DNA of 64,000 bases, from contig NZ_CP162511.1 in the NCBI RefSeq assembly GCF_040939305.1, forward strand, positions 558,001-622,000. Direction: 5' to 3'. Source of the stretch: Herbiconiux sp. A18JL235 (lineage in GTDB: Bacteria; Actinomycetota; Actinomycetes; Actinomycetales; Microbacteriaceae). The position numbers were made by a program, and so were the translations under genes. The notes below the pieces were generated by a model, which was not told the origin of the DNA, made no database searches, and worked only from the letters and a program-made list of their open reading frames with translations. Positions 24,182 through 31,475 of the stretch are shown here, in pieces. The number at the start of each line of letters is the position of its first letter. Position 1 is the stretch's first letter.

Positions 24182-25525
24182 ATGGCTTCCAGCGACTTCT
24201 CCGTGCCCCAGCAGCGCAAGCTCGTCACCGAGCTCCCCGGCCCCCGCTCGCGGGAACTCCACGCCCGGCGGCGTGCGGCGGTCTCGCGCGGAGCCGGTAC
24301 CCTCGCCGACATCTACATGGACCACGGGTCGGGCGCCATCCTCGTCGACGTCGACGGCAACCAGATCATCGACCTCGGCTGCGGCATCGGCGTCACCACC
24401 ATCGGCCACGCGCATCCTGAGATCGCGGCGGCCGCCGCCGCTCAGGCCGACAAGCTCACCCACACCCTCTTCACCGTCACGCCGTACGAGAACTACGTGA
24501 AGGTCGCCGAGAAGCTCGCCGAGATCACGCCGGGCGACTTCGAGAAGCGGTCGATCCTCGTGAACTCGGGTGCGGAGGCAGTCGAGAACGCCGTGAAGAT
24601 CGCCCGCAAGTACACCGGCCGCCGCGTCATCGCCGCGCTCGACCACGCGTTCCACGGCCGCACCAACCTCACCATGGCGATGACCTACCGCCCCTGGCCC
24701 GAGCGCGCGGGCATGGGCCCGATGCCGGGCGACATCTTCAGCGTGCCGATCAGCTACCCCTTCCGCGACCCCGAGGGCATGACGGGTGAGGAGGCCGCCG
24801 AGCGCACCATCGACTACATCGTCACTCACATCGGCGCCACCGAGCTCGCCGCGCTCTTCGTCGAGCCGATCCAGGGCGACGGCGGCATCATCATCCCGGC
24901 ACCGGGCTACTTCAAGCGGCTCAGCGAGTTCTGCACCGAGAACGGCATCGTGTTCGTCGCCGACGAGATCCAGGCCGGCATCGCCCGCACGGGTGCCTGG
25001 TACTCCATCGAGCACCACGGGGTCGTGCCCGACCTGGTCACCAGCGCGAAGGGCATCGCGGGCGGCTTCCCGCTCGCCGCGGTCACCGGCCGGGCCGAGA
25101 TCATGGATTCTGTGCAGCCCGGCGGCGTCGGCGGCACCTTCGGCGGCAATCCCGTCTCCACCGCCGCCGCGCTCGCCGTGTTCGACCTGGTCGAGCGTGA
25201 GAACCTCATCGGCGAGGCGCAGCGCGTCGAGAAGGCGTTCTTCGACCGCATCGGCGACTGGCCCTCGCGCTTCCCCATCGTGGGCGAGGTTCGCGGCAAG
25301 GGCGCGATGATCGGTGTCGAGCTGGTGCTGCCCGGCACGAAGAAGCCGAACCCCGAGGCGCTGAAGGCCGTCATCCAGTACGCCGCCTCGCAGGGGGTCA
25401 TCGTGCTCGACGCGGGCAGCTGGGACAGCGTGCTCCGCTTCCTGCCCTCCGTCGTCATCAGCGAGGAGCTCATCGACGACGCCGCCACCGTCATCGAACA
25501 GAAGCTCACCGAGCTCTCCGCCTGA
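24182..25525 (+). CDS. gabT: 4-aminobutyrate transaminase-type class III aminotransferase
   Basis: A 447-residue PLP enzyme. NSGAEAVENAVKIARKYTGR forms the phosphate-binding region, FVADEIQAGIARTG holds the Asp that contacts the PLP ring nitrogen, and Lys290 in TSAKGIAGGFPLAAV is the Schiff-base lysine. FHGRTNLTMAMT and GGVGGTFGGNPVS match GabT of actinobacteria. It would convert 4-aminobutyrate plus 2-oxoglutarate to succinate semialdehyde plus glutamate. No gabD or permease is adjacent, so other omega-amino acids remain possible. A strong hairpin lies directly downstream. Confidence 0.88.
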   Translation: MASSDFSVPQQRKLVTELPGPRSRELHARRRAAVSRGAGTLADIYMDHGSGAILVDVDGNQIIDLGCGIGVTTIGHAHPEIAAAAAAQADKLTHTLFTVTPYENYVKVAEKLAEITPGDFEKRSILVNSGAEAVENAVKIARKYTGRRVIAALDHAFHGRTNLTMAMTYRPWPERAGMGPMPGDIFSVPISYPFRDPEGMTGEEAAERTIDYIVTHIGATELAALFVEPIQGDGGIIIPAPGYFKRLSEFCTENGIVFVADEIQAGIARTGAWYSIEHHGVVPDLVTSAKGIAGGFPLAAVTGRAEIMDSVQPGGVGGTFGGNPVSTAAALAVFDLVERENLIGEAQRVEKAFFDRIGDWPSRFPIVGEVRGKGAMIGVELVLPGTKKPNPEALKAVIQYAASQGVIVLDAGSWDSVLRFLPSVVISEELIDDAATVIEQKLTELSA

Positions 25526-25556
25526 CGGGAGGCCCGTCTGCTCACCCATCCCCGGG

Positions 25557-25612
25557 TTCTCACGCACAAAGTCCGTGAAGAACGACGTTTACACGGACTT
25601 TGTCCGTGAGAA
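25557..25612. terminator. Strong bidirectional terminator hairpin
   Basis: Two 21-base arms (25557-25577 and 25592-25612) pair with one mismatch around a 14-base loop. The core is ACAAAGTCCGTG / CACGGACTTTGT, with TTCTCACG / CGTGAGAA at the base. It sits between the convergent gabT and the gene ending at 25658, the expected place for a shared terminator. Confidence 0.75.
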
Positions 25613-25657
25613 ACGCGGGATGGCGGGGTCGGGGCGGCCGGGGCCGCCCCGACCGCC

Positions 25658-26308
25658 TCAGGCGATCGCGGTGAAGCGGGCGCGGTGGTGGGCGGGGCTC
25701 TCGATCTCGTCGACGATGGCGAGGGCCAGGTCAGCGGCCGAGATGGTCGACGCCCCCGACTCGTCGCGCAGCAGCACGTCGCCGCCGAGGGTGTAGCTGC
25801 CCTTCGTGTCGGTGCCGAGCCACGACCCGAAGTCGGCCGGGGGGCTCACGTAGAACCAGTCGAGCGACTCGGGGCTCGAACCCAGCAGCTCGAGGGCGTT
25901 GAGGCCGGTCTCGATCTCGGGCTTCACCTCGGCGGGGAGTTCCTCGTGGGTGACGTCCCAGAGCCGCGGCCCGCCGGGCTCGACCTGCAACGAAGATGCT
26001 CCACCGACGTACCCGAGACGCGTCGGCGTGCCCGCCAGGCGTTCCACGAGCTCCGACACGATCGGCTCGAGCTTGCCCGCCATGTCGCCCCGCGGCGACA
26101 GCGCGATCACGACGGCGTCGCGACCCTCGACGACCCGGTCGAGCACCGCGGAGTCGAGCGCCGACCCCTCGACGTAATCGACCCCGTCGACGGGCTGCTC
26201 GGCGGCCGTGCGGCTCACCGCGGTCACCTCGTGCCCGCGCTTCTTCGCCTCGGCGACGATAGCCGCTCCCGCGTAGCCCGTACCGCCCAAGACCGTGATG
26301 CGTGCCAT
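25658..26308 (-). CDS. NAD(P)-binding, NmrA-like oxidoreductase
   Basis: A 216-residue atypical SDR beginning ARITVLGGTGYAGAAIVAEAKKRGHEVTAVSRT, with GYVGGASSLQVEPGG and LDWFYVSPPADFGSW in the positions where NmrA/QorB-like proteins bind substrate. It is likely a reductase of quinone-like or electrophilic compounds, from similarity of layout only. GAAGGAAC precedes the ATG. Its promoter region contains a 12-bp near-palindrome (26366-26377). No regulator gene is adjacent. It shares a terminator with gabT. Confidence 0.82.
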   Translation of the reverse strand: MARITVLGGTGYAGAAIVAEAKKRGHEVTAVSRTAAEQPVDGVDYVEGSALDSAVLDRVVEGRDAVVIALSPRGDMAGKLEPIVSELVERLAGTPTRLGYVGGASSLQVEPGGPRLWDVTHEELPAEVKPEIETGLNALELLGSSPESLDWFYVSPPADFGSWLGTDTKGSYTLGGDVLLRDESGASTISAADLALAIVDEIESPAHHRARFTAIA

Positions 26309-26338
26309 TGCCGTTCCTTCTCTCGTCGTGACTCCGCC

Positions 26339-26377
26339 ACCCTACGGCTCGCGCCGCCCGGGCGTAAGTACGCACTT
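26339..26377 (-). promoter_or_regulatory. Promoter and near-palindromic operator of the NmrA-like gene
   Basis: On the minus strand TTACGC (26367-26362) and TAGGGT (26344-26339) are 17 bases apart. The -35 overlaps AAGTACGCACTT (26366-26377), a 12-bp near-palindrome of the kind bound by HxlR/MarR-type redox regulators. Binding there would block the promoter. The regulator is unidentified. Confidence 0.45.
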
Positions 26378-26464
26378 CCCGGTAAGCCCACCCCGGCGAC
26401 CTGCCGTCACGCGCGGACTCCGGATGCGCATCCGCACCCCGATGGTCCCGGAGGGGGAGCGGCG

Positions 26465-28813
26465 TCAGCCGCCCGCGCCGGCGGCAGGTGTCGGGGTGGG
26501 CGCGGCGGGCGCCGGGGGCGCGGGGTCGACCGGCTCCGGGTCGGGCGCGGGCTCCGGGTCGGGGGCAGTCGTGGGCGCGGGGGCCGGCGCGGGAGCCGGT
26601 GCGGGAACGGGCGCCGGGGTGGCGGTCACCGACGGGATGGGGTCGGGCGCGTCGGAGTCGTCGGAGCTGTCGAACCGTGAGCTCGAGCCGTCGACAAGGG
26701 CCTCGTCGGGCTCGGGGAACTCGCCGCCCCCGCGCAGATCGTCGTTCGCCGTCATCACGGCCCGCCAGATGCGGTGGCGCACGGAGGAGCCCGTCCAGTC
26801 GTTCGGATAGACCTCGGTCATCGACACGTTGCCACTGACGTTGCCCACCCAGACTGCCGTGGCGGCGGCGGTGGAGGCGCCGACCATCCACGTGTCCTTC
26901 TCGTTGTCGGTGGTGCCGGTCTTGCCGATGTGGGTGATGCCGTCGTAGGGGTTGGAGGCGGTGGCCGTGCCGCTCTCGATGGGCCCGAGCATGGCATAGG
27001 CCACGGTGGAGGCGATGGTCGGGTCCCAGGCCTGGTGGCAGTCGGCGTTCGGCGTCGCGATCTCCTGACCGGAGGGATCGACGATGCGGTCGATGGCGAC
27101 AGGGGCGCAGTAGACGCCGTTCGCGGCGATGCCCGCGTACGCGGCGGCCATGGTCACCGGCGCGATCTCGTTGGTGCCGAGCACCGACGAGGGCTGCGAG
27201 TCGAGCTCGTTCCCGTCGGCGCGATGCACGCCGAGCTCCTCGGCAGTCTTCTTGATGTTGCACAGGTCGAGCTGCTGCGACATGGCCACGAAGGCGTTGT
27301 TCACCGAGTTGGTGAGGGCGCTCTGCACCGACATCGTGCCGGGGCGCGAGCTGCCGTCGTTGGCGGGCTCCCAGCTGCCGCTGACCGGCTGACAGCTGTT
27401 AGGGATGGTCGCCATGTCCCACGTGGTCTCGTTGCCGCTCACCCGGTCGGAGAGGGTGTGGCCCTGCTTCAGCCACTCCGCCAGCGCGAACACCTTGTAG
27501 GTCGAGCCGACCTGGAACCCCGAGGAGCCGCCGTAGTCGATGTCGGTGTTGTAGTTCACCGCGGTGGCCCCCGGCACCTGCGTGTCGGGGTCGTCGTCGA
27601 AGGTGGTGTTCTGCGCCATCGCCAGGATGCGCCCGGTGCCGGGCTCGACGGTCACGATCGTGGAACCCAGGTCGGCGCCGGCGTAGGTGGCGGGGATGTA
27701 CTCGGTCATCGTCTCGTGGGCGTTGGCCTGCAGCTGCGTGTCGAGGGTGGTGTAGATCTCGTACCCGCCCTGCTTGAAGTGCTGCCAGCGCTCGTCGGCG
27801 GTGTCGCCGAAGGTGGGGTCGTTCTTGACGATCCAGGTGACGTAGTCGCAGAAGTACGCCGCGCCGTCGGCCGCCGCCTGGCAGCCGGTGGTGGGCTGCG
27901 TGATGTTCGGTGTGACGGGGGTGGCGACCGCCTCGTCGTACTGCTGCTGCGTGATGGCCTTCTGCTTGAGCATCGACGCGAGCACGTCTTCGTCGCGCCG
28001 CGCCTTGTTGGCCTCGATGTTCTCGGGCTCGTCGATGCGCAGCCCGTTCGGCTCGTTCACGGTCGCGGCGAGGGTCGCCGCCTGGGGCAGCGTGAGGTCG
28101 GCGGCGCTCACGCCGAAGTAGTACTGCGCGGCGGCCTCGATGCCGTAGACGGAGCCGCCGAAGTTCGCGATGTTGAGGTAGCCGAGCAGGATGTCGTCTT
28201 TCGAGTACTGCTTCTCGAGCGCGATGGCTAGGCGCATCTCGCTCATCTTGCGGTCGAGCGACTCGGTGGTGGCGGCTTCGTAGGCGGCGTCGCGTTCGGC
28301 TTTCGTGTCCATCATCTCGGCCTGCTGCACGAGGATGTTGCGCACGTACTGCATCGTGACCGTCGACGCTCCGCTCGAGACGCCGCCGGATGCCACGTTG
28401 CCGACGGCCGCCCGCAGGGTGGAGGCCACGTCGACGCCCGAATGCTCGTAGAAACGCGGGTCTTCGGTGGAGACGACGGCATCCTTCACGAATTGCGACA
28501 CCTGGTCCCAGCCCACCTCCTGACGGTTCTGGTCGAACACGGTGGCGAGCAGGGTGTTCGAGCCGTCACTGTTGGTGGCGTAGATCTCCGACTTCTGAGC
28601 GAGCTCGCCGGGCCGGATGGAATCGGGCAGCGTGTCGAGGGCGGTCGCGGTGCGCGAGGCGTAGACGCCGGTGACCGCCATGGCGGGCACGGCGAGCACG
28701 GTGACGAGCAGGGCGGCGGCGATGCTCAGAGCCAGCATCATGCCGAGGGGGCGCTTCGTGCCGTCGATCAGGCGCTGGAAGGCGCTGACGACGCGGAGGG
28801 GACTTTCGGGCAT
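26465..28813 (-). CDS. Class A penicillin-binding protein (transglycosylase/transpeptidase)
   Basis: A 782-residue bifunctional cell-wall synthase. One membrane helix (about 23-48) anchors it. The GT51 domain has the catalytic Glu in STEDPRFYEHSGVD (117-118), ASTVTMQYVRN and RKMSEMRLAIALEKQYSKDDIL. The transpeptidase has Ser437 in GSTYK, SVNNAF and Lys631 in GKTGTT. A C-terminal tail of about 70 residues is almost all Pro/Ala/Asp/Thr and probably lies in the wall. The ATG follows a TACCCT box by seven bases, so the message is probably leaderless. It is divergent from the DinB-like gene at 28897. Confidence 0.95.
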   Translation of the reverse strand: MPESPLRVVSAFQRLIDGTKRPLGMMLALSIAAALLVTVLAVPAMAVTGVYASRTATALDTLPDSIRPGELAQKSEIYATNSDGSNTLLATVFDQNRQEVGWDQVSQFVKDAVVSTEDPRFYEHSGVDVASTLRAAVGNVASGGVSSGASTVTMQYVRNILVQQAEMMDTKAERDAAYEAATTESLDRKMSEMRLAIALEKQYSKDDILLGYLNIANFGGSVYGIEAAAQYYFGVSAADLTLPQAATLAATVNEPNGLRIDEPENIEANKARRDEDVLASMLKQKAITQQQYDEAVATPVTPNITQPTTGCQAAADGAAYFCDYVTWIVKNDPTFGDTADERWQHFKQGGYEIYTTLDTQLQANAHETMTEYIPATYAGADLGSTIVTVEPGTGRILAMAQNTTFDDDPDTQVPGATAVNYNTDIDYGGSSGFQVGSTYKVFALAEWLKQGHTLSDRVSGNETTWDMATIPNSCQPVSGSWEPANDGSSRPGTMSVQSALTNSVNNAFVAMSQQLDLCNIKKTAEELGVHRADGNELDSQPSSVLGTNEIAPVTMAAAYAGIAANGVYCAPVAIDRIVDPSGQEIATPNADCHQAWDPTIASTVAYAMLGPIESGTATASNPYDGITHIGKTGTTDNEKDTWMVGASTAAATAVWVGNVSGNVSMTEVYPNDWTGSSVRHRIWRAVMTANDDLRGGGEFPEPDEALVDGSSSRFDSSDDSDAPDPIPSVTATPAPVPAPAPAPAPAPTTAPDPEPAPDPEPVDPAPPAPAAPTPTPAAGAGG

Positions 28814-28820
28814 ATCGGCC

Positions 28821-28826
28821 AGGGTA
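28821..28826 (-). promoter_or_regulatory. Leaderless-type -10 box (TACCCT) for the penicillin-binding protein gene
   Basis: On the minus strand TACCCT ends seven bases before the ATG at 28813; no Shine-Dalgarno sequence is visible. Confidence 0.45.
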
Positions 28827-28884
28827 CGGCGCGTGATGGTGAAGACGCTGAAAAGGGCCCGTCCGCGCGCTGGGCGCGTGTGCC

Positions 28885-28890
28885 TATGCT
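28885..28890 (+). promoter_or_regulatory. Leaderless-type -10 box (TATGCT) for the DinB-like gene
   Basis: TATGCT ends six bases before the ATG at 28897. With the box at 28821 it forms a divergent pair 58 bases apart. Confidence 0.5.
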
Positions 28891-28896
28891 GGCGGC

Positions 28897-29418
28897 ATGA
28901 CGACCACCATCGATCTTCTCGAAGATGCCTTCACGCGCATCCGCGACACCGTCCGACGTGCTGCCGGAGAACTCACCGATGTGCAGCTCACCGCCCGGGT
29001 GGCACCTGAGGCGAACACCATCGCGTGGTTGGTCTGGCACCTCACCCGCGTGCAGGACGACCACGTCGCCGAGCTCGCCGGAACGCCGCAGCAGTGGGAG
29101 TCGGGTGGGTGGCGCGAGCGCTTCGCGCTGCCCTTCGCCGCGGATGCGACGGGGTACGGGCATTCCTCCGAGGAGGTCGGGCAGGTGGCGGGCGCCGGTG
29201 TCACGAGCGAGTCGCTCGTCGGCTACCACGAGGCGGTGTACGCCGCGACAGTCGCGTTCCTGCGCTCGCTCGCCACCGGAGCCGAGGCGCGACTCGATAC
29301 GGTCGTCGACGAGAACTGGACCCCTCCGGTGACGATGGCGGTACGACTCGTGAGCGTCGTCTCCGACGACCTCCAACACGCAGGCCAGGCGGCGTTCGTG
29401 CGGGGGCTCGTGGCGTAG
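28897..29418 (+). CDS. DinB/DUF664-family metal-binding protein
   Basis: A 173-residue four-helix-bundle protein. The likely metal ligands are the histidines in AWLVWHLTRVQDDH and in the C-terminal helix DDLQHAGQAAFVRGL. The family includes mycothiol-dependent S-transferases and uncharacterised actinobacterial proteins, so thiol-linked detoxification is a reasonable but unproven role. It is a single gene ending 13 bases from the convergent Nudix stop. The ATG is marked by a TATGCT box and fits the family start. Confidence 0.87.
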   Translation: MTTTIDLLEDAFTRIRDTVRRAAGELTDVQLTARVAPEANTIAWLVWHLTRVQDDHVAELAGTPQQWESGGWRERFALPFAADATGYGHSSEEVGQVAGAGVTSESLVGYHEAVYAATVAFLRSLATGAEARLDTVVDENWTPPVTMAVRLVSVVSDDLQHAGQAAFVRGLVA

Positions 29419-29431
29419 GGGCCCGCCCCGC

Positions 29432-29899
29432 TCAGCTGACGAAGCGGGCAGCCTCCACGCCGTCCAGGGCGTGACGGATGCGGGCGTGCATCTCGTCGCT
29501 CATCTCGGGAAGGGCGTCGAGGGGGAACCAGCGCACGTCCGTGTTCTCCCCGTCGGCGGGGAAGGGCTCGCCCGAGACGTAGCTCAGCCGGAACGTGATG
29601 TCGAGGTACTGCGACACGTCGCCGTTCGGGTAGACGATCGTGGGGATCACATGCACCCAGGCCAGGTGCTGCGCCTTCGCGTGGATGTCGGCCTCTTCGA
29701 GCACCTCCCGCACGGCGGCGATCGCGGGCTCCTCGCCGGGGTCGACGATGCCGGTCACAGGCGTCCACGCTCCGTTGTCGCTGCGCCGCACCAGAAGCAC
29801 CTCGTCGCCGCGCACCACCACCGCGGTCACCCCGGTGAGCCACAGGGGTGCGTGCCCGATCTTCTCCCGCAGCTCGAGCACGAAATCGGGGGTCGCCAT
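29432..29899 (-). CDS. Nudix hydrolase
   Basis: A 155-residue Nudix protein. The box reads GIVDPGEEPAIAAVREVLEEADI, matching G-x5-E-x7-R-E-U-x-E-E-x-G-U except that Asp replaces the second Gly. These enzymes hydrolyse nucleoside diphosphates linked to other groups. AGGAG lies upstream of the ATG, which is only nine bases after the purF stop, so it is co-transcribed with purF and may clean up nucleotide by-products. Substrate is not predictable. Confidence 0.88.
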   Translation of the reverse strand: MATPDFVLELREKIGHAPLWLTGVTAVVVRGDEVLLVRRSDNGAWTPVTGIVDPGEEPAIAAVREVLEEADIHAKAQHLAWVHVIPTIVYPNGDVSQYLDITFRLSYVSGEPFPADGENTDVRWFPLDALPEMSDEMHARIRHALDGVEAARFVS

Positions 29900-29908
29900 C
29901 GCCTGCTC

Positions 29909-31369
29909 CTAGCTGTTCTGAGTGACCTCGACCCAGGCCAGGTACTCGGGGCTGACGGTGCCGGTCACGTAATCGCCGGTGAAGCAGCTCATCTCGAGGT
30001 CGGTGACGAGCGAGGAGCCCTCGGTGATGGCCTTCCGCATGTCGTCGACCTCCTGGTAGATGAGATGGTCGGCGCCGATGGCCGCGGCGATCTCGGGGAT
30101 CTTGCGGTCGTGCGCCACGAGCTCGTGCCGCGACGGCATGTTGATGCCGTAGACGTGCGGGAAGCGCACGGGGGGTGCGGCGCTCGCGAAGGTGACCTTG
30201 TTCGCTCCGGCGGCGCGCGCCATGTCGACGATCTCCTTCGAGGTCGTGCCGCGCACGATGGAGTCGTCGACGATGAGGATGTTCTTGCCCTTGAACTCGG
30301 TCGACATCGCGTTGAGCTTCTGCCGCACCGACTTCTTCCGGGCCGCCTGCCCGGGCATGATGAACGTGCGCCCGACGTAGCGGTTCTTGTAGAAGCCCTC
30401 GCGGTACTCCACGCCGAGCTTCTGGGCGACCTGCATGGCGGCCGGCCGCGAGGAGTCGGGGATGGGCATGACCACGTCGATGTCGCCCATCGGGGTGTAG
30501 CGGGCGACCGTGTCGGCGAGGTAGTTGCCGAGACGCAGTCGCGCCTCGTACACCGAGATGCCCGACATCACCGAGTCGGGCCGGGCCAGGTAGACGTACT
30601 CGAACGAGCACGGCACCAGAGCGTGCTGCGGGGCGCACTGCTTGGCGATGAGCTCGCCGTCGAGCGTGATGAACACCGCTTCGCCCGGCTCGACGTCGCG
30701 CACGATGTCGTAGCCGAGGCTCTCCATGACGAGCGACTCCGAGGCGACGATGTACTCCATCTGCCCGTTCTCGAGCAGTCGCCCGCCGATGGTGAGGGGG
30801 CGGATGCCGAACGGGTCACGGAAGGCGAGCAACCCGTGCCCGGCGATCATCGCGATGGTCGCGTACGAGCCCTCGACGCGCTCGTGAACCCGCGACACCG
30901 CGGTGAAGATCTGCTCGGGGTCGAGCGAGAGGCCGGTGATCTGCGACTGCAGCTCGTTGGCGAAGACGTTCAGCAGCACCTCGGTGTCGGAGTCGGTGTT
31001 GAGGTGCCTGCGGTCGATGTTGTAGAGCTCGCCGGTGAGCTCGCGGGTGTTCGTGAGGTTGCCGTTGTGCACCAGGATGATGCCGTAGGGCGCGTTCACG
31101 TAGAACGGCTGCGCCTCCTGCTCCTTGGCGGCGGAGCCCTGCGTCGCGTAGCGCACGTGCCCGAGGCCCATGGTGCCGAGCAGCGACCGCATGTCGCGGG
31201 TGCGGAAGGCCTCACGCACCTGGCCCTTGGCCTTGACGCTGTGGAAGATGCTGCCCTCGGCCGTGGCGATTCCCGTCGAGTCCTGCCCCCGGTGCTGAAG
31301 CAGGAGGAGTGAGTCGTAGACGAGTTGGTTGACGGGCTCGGCCGAAACGATGCCCACGATGCCGCACAT
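29909..31369 (-). CDS. purF: Amidophosphoribosyltransferase
   Basis: A 486-residue enzyme catalysing the first committed step of purine synthesis (PRPP plus glutamine to phosphoribosylamine). It begins MCGIVGIVS, so Cys2 is the glutaminase nucleophile and no propeptide is encoded. LLLLQHRGQDSTGIAT and LVHNGNLTN are glutaminase blocks, and ILIVDDSIVRGTTSKEIVDMAR is the PRPP loop. The C-terminus YLAWVEVTQNS is typical of actinobacterial PurF. A TAGAAT box seven bases before the ATG suggests a leaderless message, continued into the Nudix gene. purM, commonly adjacent in relatives, is 11 kb away on the other strand. Confidence 0.97.
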   Translation of the reverse strand: MCGIVGIVSAEPVNQLVYDSLLLLQHRGQDSTGIATAEGSIFHSVKAKGQVREAFRTRDMRSLLGTMGLGHVRYATQGSAAKEQEAQPFYVNAPYGIILVHNGNLTNTRELTGELYNIDRRHLNTDSDTEVLLNVFANELQSQITGLSLDPEQIFTAVSRVHERVEGSYATIAMIAGHGLLAFRDPFGIRPLTIGGRLLENGQMEYIVASESLVMESLGYDIVRDVEPGEAVFITLDGELIAKQCAPQHALVPCSFEYVYLARPDSVMSGISVYEARLRLGNYLADTVARYTPMGDIDVVMPIPDSSRPAAMQVAQKLGVEYREGFYKNRYVGRTFIMPGQAARKKSVRQKLNAMSTEFKGKNILIVDDSIVRGTTSKEIVDMARAAGANKVTFASAAPPVRFPHVYGINMPSRHELVAHDRKIPEIAAAIGADHLIYQEVDDMRKAITEGSSLVTDLEMSCFTGDYVTGTVSPEYLAWVEVTQNS

Positions 31370-31376
31370 TGCATCG

Positions 31377-31382
31377 ATTCTA
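31377..31382 (-). promoter_or_regulatory. Leaderless-type -10 box (TAGAAT) for purF
   Basis: TAGAAT on the minus strand ends seven bases before the purF ATG at 31369; it is the best -10 match among the leaderless sites in the window. Confidence 0.55.
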
Positions 31383-31475
31383 TCGTGCGCATCCGGGTGT
31401 CTTGTCGGGGGAGGGAGGTGGTGCCCTAGGATGAGCGCATCCGGACCGGGGGGCCCGGCTTATCGAGAGGCACCG

